A stretch of 64,000 bases of DNA, taken from the NCBI GenBank assembly GCA_963971535.1, contig OZ020589.1:93561182-93625181 (forward strand), written 5' to 3'. A program made the position numbers and the translations under genes. The first letter of the stretch is position 1; every line of letters starts with the position of its first letter. Under the pieces are notes generated by a model. The model searched no databases. It had not been told where the DNA came from and worked only from the letters and a program-made list of their open reading frames with translations. Source of the stretch: Notolepis coatsorum. Its lineage: Eukaryota > Chordata > Actinopteri > Aulopiformes > Paralepididae. Shown here piece by piece: positions 54,415-64,000 of the stretch.

Positions 54415-56105
54415 GGCACAAGTAAAAGCTGTTCTTAGTGTAGTAACGGAGAGGAGGTGCGCTGTGTCTCTGGTTGGTTCTAGGTTCCATCCTAGAGGCA
54501 AATCTTTCCTGTGACAAAATGGCATCCAATGTAATAAAAAAAGTCAACCAACGAACTAGATTCTTGTACCGGATCGCCTCTCTGGTAAACAAGAATACCC
54601 TGAAGACTCTGGCAGGAGCACTCATTCAAGGGTATGCTTGCACCTCATGGTACCAAAGTACCTCAAAGCAGTGGCGGCCGGTGTGAACTACATTTGGGTG
54701 GGCGCGGGGGGGTGAAGGGGGGGGGGCAAGCGGACAGCTGACCAAGCGAATACTGACTCATAACGTTACCAACGTTAAGTCGAGTTCATTCATACTACAC
54801 TAGTACACGTATGCTCAATCCAATCCAATATATATATATCTTGTCATTTTAAACAAGTTACCATTCATTCATTCATCCATTATGCGTCACCTGCGGCGAA
54901 ATTAAATGTTATAGTTCAACAACAACACGCTGTGTTGAGAGAGAGAGAGAGCGAGAGTGAGCGAGAGAGAGAGAGAAAGAGAGCGAGAGAGAGAGACAGA
55001 GACAGCATTAACTCACTTTGTTTAGTTGAAACATGGTCCAGGAGGGCTTGATAAAGTGTATATGTCCACTGTCCCAGACTGTTGATGTATATCCACTGTC
55101 CAGACTGCATCCAGCTAGCCAAATAGCTTCTTGTTAGCCAGGTTAGGCACCACAACACAACAGCATCGAACATCCTGCAAACTACCTGGCATTCTATCGC
55201 CCTGCTCTAAGACAAAATCTAACCTTAACCAACTTTGAAAGAGTGCCTAAGCTTAACCGTCGAAAGAACTTGCCGCCATGCTCTAAGACAAACTCTAACC
55301 TTAACCAACTTCGAAGAGTAACTAAGCCTAACCAGTGTAGAAACAGCGATGAAACCAGTGCACGCCCTGCTGTGCGCGATATATCTCGCCCCGGCCTGAG
55401 AGGTAGTTACTAGTGACTTCATGAAAAACTATTATTTATATTTGATATATTAACGTTATATTGTGCATTGGAAACACAAACATACTTAAAATGAGTAAAT
55501 ATTATTCATTTTAAACATGTTTATTTTATTTCTAGGGCTCTAAAAAAAGAATTAAAAAAAAATGTCTTCTTCTTCTCTCTTTTAACCAGGGAGGGCGGCA
55601 CTCTAGCGCCCACTATCGGCCGGCCGCCACTGCCTCAAAGGCGCTAAAAACAAGATTACAAACATCACAAAACAAACTGGTCAGACTACTACTTGACCTT
55701 ACTCCTAGAACCCACCTCACCCCTGCCCACTTTGACTACCTAGGATGGCTTAGAGTAGAAGACAGAGTACAGCAACTTGCAATGGGCCTGGTCTACAAGA
55801 TACACTACACGACTAAGGTACCCATGTACATGTCAAAATACTTCCCAAAGGTCAGTGAATACCACGACCACAACACCAGAGGGAGCTCCACAAATCATGT
55901 TAAACCCAGATTCGGCTCAAACAAGGGACTAAACACGTTCCGCAATTATGCCACATCAATGTGGAATGCCCTACCCAAAGCTGTAAAGGAATGTGAATCA
56001 CTTTCAAAACCACTCTCAAAGAACACCTACGGGAGGGAGACTGCAATTCGAAGCTGGCCCCTGTAAATGTCCTAACCCAACCCCCTCCAATGTACAGTAA
56101 ATGAC
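54415..56105 (+). pseudogene. CR1/L2-type LINE RT end, split by hAT
   Basis: Plus-strand C-terminal part of a non-LTR reverse transcriptase. Left part (to 54660) reads KVNQRTRFLYRIASLVNKNT and GALIQGYACTSWY. After the hAT it resumes with NKLVRLLLDLTPRTHL, YLGWLRVEDRVQQLAM and NYATSMWNALPKAVK, and stops near 56065. The hAT at 54669-55632 breaks it, with CCTCAAAG on both sides. The 3' untranslated part contains repeats of CCAATGTACAGT. 5' truncated. Not a working gene. Confidence 0.75.
54669..55632. mobile_element. hAT element, 964 bp, in LINE RT
   Basis: Starts CAGTGGCGGCCGGTGTGAAC and ends TATCGGCCGGCCGCCACTG, with CCTCAAAG on both sides (54661-54668 and 55633-55640). Contains a GA-rich microsatellite (about 54935-55005) and inverse copies of the 40-bp TTAGGGTTAAG repeat known from 21846-22745. 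Non-coding. Confidence 0.95.
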
Positions 56106-56149
56106 CTAACCCAAGAATACACAAGACCCTCTTCTTAGAACCAAGTATG

Positions 56150-56310
56150 GTTTCGTCAATATTCCAATGTACAGTTTTGCTTGTACAGTTTCCCCCACCC
56201 GCCTACCCACCCCCCCCCACCCACCCAACCACCTCCAATGTACAGTTCCCCCACCCAACCCCCCCCCCACCCAACCTCCTCCAATGTACAGTTTCTATGT
56301 CAAATGTATA
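56150..56310 (+). repeat. C-rich repeats, CCAATGTACAGT
   Basis: About four copies of CCAATGTACAGT(T) separated by C-rich CCCACCCAACC runs. This is part of the LINE 3' region; the DIRS copy 2 inserted shortly after it. Confidence 0.7.
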
Positions 56311-56605
56311 TACTCTCTTTTTTAGACTCTTTTTGTATCACAAACAGTACTGTATTTGCAAATCGAAAGGTTATCCTATAACCTAGTTATATGAATACTG
56401 GCTGAGCGTCTCGCTCTCGCCATTATGAGATAACTCTTATCTCCTAGCACTTAATGTGCTCACGAAACAAACAAATGCACTCACATGCACGTGACCAGGC
56501 CACGCCCCTGCGTCCTCCTATATGACGCCGGACATGGTCACACTCCACCTTCCTCAGAATGATTTCCATACACGGAAAAACCATCCAAGGGACCTCAGGG
56601 CGCAA

Positions 56606-56700
56606 AGAGCGAGACGCTCAGCCAGTATTCATATTACTAGGTTATAGGATAACCTTTCGTTATATTATCATACTGGCAATCGCGTCTCGCTCTCGCCATT
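56606..56700. repeat. DIRS internal complementary region, copy 2
   Basis: Contains AGAGCGAGACGCTCAGCCAG, TAGGTTATAGGATAACCTTT and then CGTTATATTATCATACTGGC in a row. This is complementary to the right end (…TATGATAATATAAC), the joining CG, and the left end (AAAGGTTATCC…). It is the best evidence for DIRS1-type replication. Confidence 0.85.
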
Positions 56701-56934
56701 ATGATATATGGGACAGAGCAGACGCGTGGCCCGACAAGTGTACCCCCTGAGGGCCCGTAAGCCCCAGCCAGGGAGGAGGGGAGTCCCGTCCACCCGCCCG
56801 TCCTAACGAAGGGGGGGAGGCAGTCAACTCCACCAAAGTGCGAAAAAGGGGGAACCAGGCACCCCTGAAAACGCACAGCACAGGCGGGACCACGTGTGAC
56901 ACAGCACCCCATGGCACACACCCACACATCCCTG

Positions 56935-57454
56935 CTAGCCCACCAAATGGTGGGACGCAGGAGAGGTCCCAGACCTCAGAACCGCCTGGGAGACAGAACC
57001 CCCAGTCATGTCCACGAGGTAAAACTTAACGAAGGGACCCGGGGAGGACCAGAAGGCCGCAGCACAGATGTCCTCCACCGAGGCCCCCCCTAACAGGGCA
57101 GCAGCCCGAGGGAGGACCTGTCCAGCCAACGTGTAGCCAAGGGCAACGCCCTCGCACAACCAATGTGACAGGTGCTGCTTGGACAGCGCGTCACCGGCGC
57201 GAGGGCCACCGTAACAAACAAACAGTTGAACGGAAGCCCTGAGAGCCCGAGTCCGACTGAGGTAAATCCCCAGTGCACGGACAGGTGAAGGCCCGCCTCC
57301 AACTCACTAGCGTGAGGAGGCGGACGAACGCCTGAACCACAATATCCCTGGAGCGAAAAGAGCTCCGGATATTCTTTGGCACGAAGACTGGATAAGGCCT
57401 CAGAGTCGCTATCGGCTGAATAGACAGGCACTCAGGCCGCACGAGAGAGCACAC
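56935..57454 (-). pseudogene. DIRS recombinase, copy 2, deleted core
   Basis: Minus-strand frames keep CEGVALGYTLAGQV and GASVEDICAAAFWSSPGPFVKFYL with the Tyr, but the stretch with HSTR seen in copy 1 is absent: about 40 bp are missing, so the catalytic H-x-x-R is lost and the frame shifts. Further upstream pieces are in another frame. This recombinase cannot be active. Confidence 0.75.
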
Positions 57455-57722
57455 AGCTCACCCACGCGCTTAGCGGAGGTGATGGCCAAAAAGAATGCGG
57501 TCTTAAAGACAGCTGATCCAATGGCGCCTGCTCAAGAGGCTCAAATGGGGCCTCCGACAACCGGCCCAGGACCAGTTGGAGGTCCCACTCGGAGACAGAA
57601 CGTTCCACAGGCTTGAGATGCCGAGCTGAATCAGGGCCGGGGACCACACAGCTGAGCCCCGGCCTGGCGCGACCAGGATCAAGTCCCACGCTCCCGACGT
57701 ACCCGCCCCAACAGCTGAGCTA

Positions 57723-58130
57723 TCAGGTGTATGGGGGGGAATGCGTACAGAATCCCGGGCGGCCACAGAATCGGTCCCAGACCTGTCCGACTATGTCTGG
57801 ACGTAGTCCCCACTCGTCAGGGTGAGGACTGCCCCGCGACATCACATCTGCACCCACATTCTCCCTGCCGGGGATGTGGAGAGCCCTCAGGCTGCGCAGA
57901 TGGAGAACGCCCATAGCCAGAGCCCGACCGCCGCCCGGTGCAGACAGGGGGAGCGCACTCCTCCCTGTCTGTCAATATACGACGCTGACGTTGTGTTGTC
58001 CGTCCTGACCAAAACATGCTTGCCCACCACAAGGTGGCCAAGCCGTTTGAGGACGAGAAGGACTGCCTTCAATTCCAACACATTGAATGTAGCGCAGACC
58101 GGGCCCTCCCCAGAGGACGAGGTCCCCCAG
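57723..58130 (-). pseudogene. DIRS RNase H region, copy 2
   Basis: Minus-strand pieces: VLELKAVLLVLKRLGHLV, RTDNTTSASYIDRQGG and GRENVGADVMSRGSPHPDEW. These match copy 1. The end is deleted compared with copy 1, where FPPIHLI and WDRFGEATVDLF follow. Confidence 0.72.
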
Positions 58131-58279
58131 TACTGACATGGGAACCTTCAGCCGCTTCCACTTGTCTCACACCGGGTCCATTTCCATACTGGAAAAAAAC
58201 CACCTCTGTATCCTCCTCATGAAGAGGAGGCCAAGAGGGACCACAGAGTGAGCAGATGCCATCATACCGAGCAGGCGCA

Positions 58280-58830
58280 TCACGGACAGTGCCGTAACCG
58301 TCCTAGGACGGAACCTCCCGAGTGCGCCGAGAACCACCCACTCGCCGCTGCTCTGAGAGGGATGCCCATATACACCTTGAGCTTAGAAATAAGCCCAAGT
58401 ACTCCACCCGTTGACTGGGAAGAGGAGCACTCCACTTCCAGTCTACAGAAAAACCCAGGCTGGTGAGGAATTCCACCACCTGCCTGGTATGAGACCTGGC
58501 GACCTTCCCTAACCGGCCGAGGACCAGAACGTCGTCCAGGGTAGAATAAAATTTGTAACCCCCGACGACGCAGAGGCCCCAGCACGGTCTCCACGCACTT
58601 GGTGAAGATGCGGGGAGCCAGAGAGTAGCCGAACGGCAGCCTCTGGTACCCGTACTCTAAGCCCTGCAAAGGAAGCGTAGGTATGCCCTAGGATGGAAGA
58701 TCGGGATGCGAATACGCATCCTACAGGTCTATGGAGGTGAACCAGTCCCCCACCTGACAGCGCCTAACAGGTGGGAGACGGTCAACATTCTGAACCTTCC
58801 ATGGGACAGGTCCAGTATGGGTCTGACACC
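58280..58830 (-). pseudogene. DIRS reverse transcriptase, frameshifted
   Basis: Minus-strand RT motifs are readable, e.g. GLEYGYQRLPFGYSLAPRIF and CVETVLGPLRRRGLQ. The catalytic Asp-Asp box should follow FY but a frameshift (FYPGRRSG in place of a Y-x-D-D box) breaks it. Upstream codons near 58690-58830 have stops. In copy 1 this region is missing altogether. Confidence 0.78.
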
Positions 58831-60600
58831 CCCCCCCCCCCGATTTCTTGGGCACCAGAGAATACCGGGAGGAAACGCCGCTCACTGCGTCCTCTCATGG
58901 GACCACGACGGCGGCCTGCTTTGCCAACAGAGATTGGATCTCGTCGGCCAGAGCTGTCACTGCTGCGGACCCTGACTAAAAAAGGGTCTGTACCAAACCC
59001 AAAAACGGAGGGTGGGGTTGTGCAAACTGCAACACAAGCCCCTGCCTCAACGTTCTCCCCATCTACCTCGACATATGGCACTGCTGTAGCCATACGTGAT
59101 GATAATCCCAAAGCGCACCCGCCGCCAACTGACGCTGGTTCGCCAGGAACTGTAGATAGGAGGCCCGGTCCCACCCGCTGTGCGTTGCCAACCCTGGACT
59201 CGCGTGCAGGGCGTCTCGCGGAGCCGGGATATTGCACCCTGACACTACCAACGAGGCAATCGCACCCAAGGGGGGACCCCGACAGAAAGAGCCGGTCTGA
59301 TACGGGGAGAGCGGCCATCACACTTGGTGACATAAGCTCCCCCACTGAACATCTTCCCGGCATGGACTGCTGAGGATAGCCTGCTCTGCAGCTGGACATG
59401 CAAGGCGTGTGGTCCCCACACTGCCCGATAGGGTGGGTTCCTACACACCGTAGCCCTGCAGTGATATTACTACCACCCAAACCACGCGTGCCTGACTGAC
59501 CACCGCCGGTCTTCCGTTCGGGGGAGGCACTAACGTGATACCTGGCCTGGCGAGGGCGGGGCTGGGGGAACTCACGCTGCAACCTCCGGGGCCCCGAGTT
59601 CCCCCGCTGACAACCTTTTCCGTCGACTGACACAACACCAGGCTCACCAAACACAGACGCAGAACGTGTGGCGTGGGAGCCGCTTGACAGCACAGCATTC
59701 TCACAGGCAGACCCAGGCCTAGCTAGCAACTGGGTGTCAGCCACTGTCCCCATGAGAAGCGAAACGTGGGGCCGCTTGCGCTTCACTGAAGGCACGCGGC
59801 CCGCAGCCAAAGGGAACAAATCAGAGCCCGTATCCCGCTGGTGTTGGGGGGGGAGTGACCGGAGAGCGTGCTAGACACAGCTAGACAGCAACGGTTTTTT
59901 AGGGCGTGCTCATCTAATGTAGCCGATCCCTCGGCCGCCAAGGCTGTCGGCCTTGTGATCACCTGTTGTCTTTGTGCCCAGGGTACCTCAGGTGGGGGAA
60001 ACATGGCCGCTGGTCGGGGGCCTCGCCACAGTCGCTGGCGAGGCCGCGTCCTCACCTCTGGCTGTGCAGTGTGGGGCCTAGGTCAAATACCGCCCGCGCT
60101 CCTGCGGAAAGACCAAAAGTCCCTTTGCGGAGAGGGGAACCCTGAGGAGGGGAAGCCTTCTCTTCTCCTCAAGGGGAGACTGTTCCAACCAAAGATGTCT
60201 GTGAACGAGCGTTGACAGCATCCTAGCCCTCCCTGCGGTTATAGCTTGCGGCTAGGTTAAAAGCTGAATAACCTCAAAACCTTGCGTGATGTTTTGACGT
60301 CGGCTGGCCCTAAGGCCCCACCACGACACCATTTTTGACAAAAAAAACCCAGTCGCTGCTAATTCTATACCGCGGCAGTATAGGCTTCATCAGCCCACCA
60401 GCCACCTGCCGGGCCAACTCGCCTCATGGCGTCGGCCGGGCGGGACACCATTCCACCATGTCAGAGGCAAAGGACTGATGCCACCTGCTTCACTAAGCAC
60501 GGAACACCAGTGGTGGCTGCAGACCAAAAGTCTACTACTAGTGAAGCACTGCCTCACTAGTAGGCATGCAACAACCTCCACTGTGGTGTGCACCCATGAA
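58831..60600 (-). pseudogene. DIRS Gag-like region, copy 2
   Basis: A 345-codon minus-strand frame (58782-59819) and neighbours at 59783-60593. Shared words with copy 1 include VKRKRPHVSLLM and LLARPGSACENAVLSSGSH. Order places it 5' to RT, so Gag is the likely identity. No zinc knuckle was seen. Confidence 0.55.
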
Positions 60601-60601
60601 G

Positions 60602-60725
60602 GGATAAATGAACGAAAACTCTATTAACATATTGCAGAATGGGCTAGTCCATACACACAATTGTTAAGGGGATGCAGACCAGAGAAAAACACCAGTCCTG
60701 TCCACACCAAGGACCCCCATTTTCA
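60602..60725 (-). mobile_element. retroelement tail inside DIRS copy 2
   Basis: AACGAAAACTCTATTAACAT and GGGGATGCAGACCAGAG at the same place as in DIRS copy 1. Shared position indicates an insertion older than the split of the two copies. Confidence 0.72.
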
Positions 60726-61493
60726 ATTCATAGATTCACAAAAAGCACACCTGCCCTGAGCCTCAGCCCATCCACCCATGTAAATGGTAAACAAGCCCCT
60801 GTTAAACCCCCAACATTAGACACCGATTGACCGTCAGCATGAATGGTTAAGAGGAAGGAAGACCTTTTAGTAAAGACAGCCCTCGGCGGGGAACAAGGGA
60901 ACGGCGTCCCAGCATTGTAGCATTAGCATTAGCCGCGCGCTCTAGGATAGTTGGAAAAACACCCAAAAAAGAGTCATGACGACCATGTTTTCCCAAATAT
61001 CCTGCCCCTCGCGCCAATACATCACTCGGTTGTCTCACGGGACAACGAGCAGTATTACTCATGCTAGTATCAATGCCTGATAGCGCAGGCCTTACCTGTG
61101 CACGACTTAGCTCGACTGCTAACCGTCGCGCGACGTCCCTCGGTCCGATGTCACGAGACGAGGAAAACCCAGGACAGGCCCGTTGCGCTGTTTAGGATGT
61201 GCCGAGAAGATTCCAGGGGCTGGTGAACTTCTGGCGAATACCCAACATTGTGTAATTTCTCCCTGCGTTTCATAACAACTAGTTCACGGAGTGCACTGCT
61301 ACTTCCGTGTTGGAAACAAAAAGAGGAAGGTGGAGTGTGACCATGTCCGGCGTCATATAGGAGGACGCAGGGGCGTGGCCTGGTCACATGCATGTGAGTG
61401 CATTTGTTTGTTTCGTGAGCACATTAAGTGCTAGGAGATAAGTTATCTCATAATGGCGAGAGCGAGACGTGATTGCCAGTATGATAATATAAC

Positions 61494-61693
61494 TGGTATG
61501 TCATAAATGTATAGATGTAGCAGTACTGTCTATCTGTATGTCGTGTATGTCATATATGTTATGATGAATTGTATCTGTAATACAATATTATCTGTAATAA
61601 TTTGTATCCGTGTAATACAAATATTTGTGTCCATCTCATTATCTCTGCTTTCCCAAATTCATATTTGGATTCGGGCTCATTACCCAGTTCACC
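61494..61693. other. AT-rich DNA, no gene
   Basis: Short AT-rich region right of DIRS copy 2. It may be the continuation of the LINE 3' part interrupted by the DIRS element. Confidence 0.4.
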
Positions 61694-61733
61694 CATATCC
61701 CTCCTAGTTACACACACACACAGTCCTCATATT

Positions 61734-62976
61734 GTTTATTGTTTAAAAGGATCCCCATTAGCTGCCACCTAAGTGGCGAGCTAGTCTTCCTGGGGTCCAC
61801 ACAGAAAGACAACAAAAACACAAAACATAAGAATACATGAGATACATATGACAATCACAATTCACTTAATTAACAATGATAATCTAAAAACAGTAAAACA
61901 TTGTAGACATCATTATAAACATCAGAATATTTTGCTCACATATTTAAGTAGTGCATTCTCAGGTGGTATTTGAAAGACACTTTGCTATTCAATTGACTTA
62001 TGTTCAGTCTGCAGTTATTCCAATGATTGATGGCACGATAAACAACCGTCCTCTTTAAAGCATTTGATTTTGGACGTGGTAACATAATCTGTCCATCATC
62101 GGCTGACCTAGTAAAAATGAATGAACCTGACTGCATCTGACAATTTGTTTGTATAAGAAAACAGGTTGAGATGAAAAGACAGTGTTCCTGAAAAATTTAA
62201 CCGTGTTGAAAACCAGCCTATTCTCTACCGTTAACCATGAGATTTGACGGTGCATAGTGATAGTGTTTGTTCTCATGGAACAATGTAAGACTAACCTTGC
62301 AGCTCTGTTCTGGGCAGTTTGCAATTTCTTTAGTTGACCTTTGGATGCAGAGGACCATACTGGTGCACAATAATCCAGGTGACATACAATTTAAGATTTC
62401 GCCACCTGTCCCACAATGTATGTAGGGACATAAGAAATACATTTCCTCACCATGGAGATACCACTCCCCACCTTCTTCACTATGGTATCAATGTGTTCTG
62501 CCCATGACAGCTGGCTATCAATTATTATGCCCACTAATTGTACCTGTTCTATGGGTTCCTGAGACAAGTTCAAACAAATGACTCGAACCCAAGATAATTG
62601 ATTTGGTTTTCGAGATGTTTAGTACCAACTTATTCCGTTTTATCCAATCAAACACCATAATTAACTCAGCTGATAAAACATTGTCCAGTTCACTGACAGT
62701 TTTTGCAGCATAGTACAATGTGGAATCATCGGCATACATTTGTACAGTTGCTTTACACAGAACGGATGGTAAGTCGTTTGTGAAGATGGCGTATAGGAGT
62801 GGTCCTACCCTTTGTGTCCTACTTGTGAGATAACTCTTCATAAATATGATGGCTGTTGGACAAAACCCATAGCATTCTAGTTTACCGATGAGCAGATTGT
62901 GGTCTATGACATCGAATGTAGCACTAAAATCAAGTAATACTGCACCAGTCATCTTTGAGTTATCAATTTCCTTTTT
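61734..62976 (-). pseudogene. L2/CR1-type LINE, 5'-truncated
   Basis: Minus-strand RT, beginning 5' near 62976: MTGAVLLDFSATFDVIDHNL, then the catalytic YADD box (QMYADDSTLYYAAKTVSEL). Later pieces in other frames: VQLVGIIIDSQLSWAEHID, LVLHCSMRTNTITMHRQISW and KRTVVYRAINHWNN. The 3' end has GGATCCCCATTAGCTGCC. A duplicated 37-40 bp string starting CATATCCCTCC and ending AGTCCTCATATT flanks it (61694-61733, 62977-63013), with a small indel. Frameshifts between pieces make it non-functional. Confidence 0.82.
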
Positions 62977-63013
62977 CATATCCCTCCATTACACACACAC
63001 ACAGTCCTCATAT

Positions 63014-64000
63014 TTACATTTACATTTACATTTAGTCATTTAGCTGACGCTTTTATCCAAAGCGACTTACAAGTTCTGTACGACAAGACAGCAAGAAGGG
63101 TACAACTCTATCAGCTGAGTAACAATGTTCATCAAGTGTTGCGTGTTACAGTGTAGGTTAGTTTATTAGGACAAGTGCATGACAGTAAGGTTAGTCAGGG
63201 TTAGATTTTTTTTTTTTTTTTTTTTTTTTAATCATTTCAGATAATGGTTGAAGAAGTGAGTCTTTAGTCGACGGCGAAAGATTGGACGGGATTCGGCTGT
63301 CCTAACTGGGATGGGTAGTTCATTCCACCATTGTGGGGCAAGGACTGAGAATAGGCGGCTTCTCTTTGATGACCCTCCGGGAGCTTGGATAGGAGTAGGT
63401 CTGAGGCGGCCAGAAGATGCAGAGCGTAGGGGTCTTGAGGGTGTGTAGTTAGAGACCATTGACCGGAGGTAGGCGGGAGCGGTTCCCTTTGCTGCACGGT
63501 ATGCTAGGTCGAGGGCCTTGAAGCGGATACGTGCAGCAATGGGGAGCCAGTGCAGGTCCCTAAGAAGTGGGGTGACATGGGCCGACTTCGGTAGGTTTGA
63601 TATCAGGCGGGCCGCTGCGTTTTGAATGAGTTGAAGAGGCTTGGTGGCAGTGGCCGGGAGGCCAGCTAGCAGTGCGTTGCAGTAGTCGAGGCGGGAGATG
63701 ACTGTTGATTGGATGAGGAGTTGGGTGGCTTCTTTTGTCAGGAAGGGGCGTATCCTTCTGACGTTGCTCAGGAGGAATCTGCAGGTTCTGGTTGTCGCTG
63801 CGATGTGAGCAGAGAAGTTCAACTGGTCGTCGAGGACAACACCAAGGTTCTTGGCGGTCGGGGACGCGGTCACAGCTGCATTCTCGACTGTGATGGAGAG
63901 GTCGGTCAGGGGGGAGGATTTGGCCGGCAGGTGGAGCAATTCTGTTTTGCTTAGGTTCAGTTTGAGGTGGTTGGTCGTCATCCAGGCGGAGATGTCGGAC
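63014..64000 (-). mobile_element. L2-type LINE, 3' part, runs off window
   Basis: Left end is the LINE tail with repeated TTTACA and the familiar fish block AGTCATTTAGCTGACGC and ATCCAAAGCGACTTACA. A T run of 24 lies near 63207-63230. The coding part follows at 63232. The 5' side is beyond the window. Confidence 0.85.
63232..63981 (-). CDS. L2-type reverse transcriptase, C-terminal part
   Basis: An open minus-strand frame of at least 249 codons, without stops to the edge of the window. It begins within the RT domain after the catalytic box (HLKLNLSKTELLHLP, AKNLGVVLDDQLNFSAHI) and includes ISRLDYCNALLAGLP, LIQNAAARLISNLPK, LHWLPIAARIRFKALDLA and a terminal APQWWNELPIPVR. These are standard words of the C-terminal half of L2-type LINE polymerases, which copy the LINE RNA at the target. 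The first Met shown is internal. No break is seen in the visible part, so the copy may be young, but its 5' end is unknown. Confidence 0.88.
   Translation of the reverse strand: MTTNHLKLNLSKTELLHLPAKSSPLTDLSITVENAAVTASPTAKNLGVVLDDQLNFSAHIAATTRTCRFLLSNVRRIRPFLTKEATQLLIQSTVISRLDYCNALLAGLPATATKPLQLIQNAAARLISNLPKSAHVTPLLRDLHWLPIAARIRFKALDLAYRAAKGTAPAYLRSMVSNYTPSRPLRSASSGRLRPTPIQAPGGSSKRSRLFSVLAPQWWNELPIPVRTAESRPIFRRRLKTHFFNHYLK

Larger units (their letters stand above)
56366..61493 (-). mobile_element. DIRS1-like retroelement, copy 2
   Basis: Left end AAAGGTTATCCTATAACC, right end GCCAGTATGATAATATAAC. About 160-bp inverted repeats lie inside (about 56403-56560 versus 61320-61470). The internal complementary region at 56606-56700 is complementary to the right end joined to the left end. 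Coding, right to left: Gag-like, RT, RNase H, recombinase. The copy is about 5.1 kb, close to DIRS size, but has several frameshifts and deletions. CG precedes the left end, as expected for junction-type integration without target duplication. Confidence 0.88.

Noticed and set aside
58771-59373. 200-codon plus-strand ORF
   Set aside because: Antisense shadow of the DIRS copy 2 Gag/RT region.

Overview
This looks like nuclear DNA from a ray-finned fish. The signs are the mix of repeats: DIRS1-like tyrosine-recombinase retroelements, a Ty3/Gypsy element, several L2/CR1-type LINE ends (one with the tail block familiar from teleost L2 copies), many short hAT elements with 8-bp target duplications, piggyBac, PIF/Harbinger and Mutator-like elements, a tRNA-headed SINE, and CA/GA microsatellites. 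There is no operon structure and no bacterial or plasmid signal. I could not run alignments; boundaries and target duplications were read by eye.

Only one stretch looks like a host gene: a C2H2 zinc-finger exon at 28082-29139 (+), with an acceptor splice site, an acidic region, a 10-residue triple repeat and three complete fingers. A broken further finger lies at about 31686-31790, beyond a 2.1-kb hAT insertion. Almost everything else is mobile DNA or its remains.

Layout. 0-3.2 kb: hAT elements with TATCGG-rich ends, one complete with duplication ACAACATT. 3.6-8.5 kb: a four-level nest (hAT-type element > piggyBac-like > hAT > hAT) plus a SINE. 8.7-19.3 kb: a second nest inside one hAT element, holding an LTR retroelement with a Gag zinc-knuckle ORF, two more TIR elements, two LINE ends and another hAT. 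20.2-27.7 kb: nested hATs, a Mutator-like element with 9-bp duplication, an L1/Tx1-type LINE remnant split by a hAT, and a Harbinger-like element built round a long hairpin. 28-32 kb: the zinc-finger exon and its surroundings. 32-36 kb: LINE tails, a hAT with a solo LTR inside, and a small hAT. 36.3-49.6 kb: a DIRS1-like element (minus strand) interrupted by a Gypsy element (36.5-41.6 kb) and carrying a 3144-bp tandem duplication. 50.3-52.9 kb: a second piggyBac-like copy holding a hAT that still encodes an N-terminal zinc-finger protein. 53-56 kb: LINE pieces, one split by a hAT. 56.4-61.5 kb: a second DIRS1-like copy. 61.7 kb to the end: two LINE copies on the minus strand.

The elements do not form a pathway; what connects them is order of insertion, which clean target duplications allow one to read. 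The clearest mechanistic signal is in the two DIRS copies: each has an internal region complementary to its own two ends joined, as expected for the circular-junction template of DIRS1-type replication. All recognised transposition genes appear broken by deletion, frameshift or nested insertion. The longest surviving open frames are the Gypsy integrase/RNase H frame, an in-frame deletion-fused Gypsy Gag-RT frame, the L2 C-terminal RT frame at the right edge, and the short hAT zinc-finger ORF.
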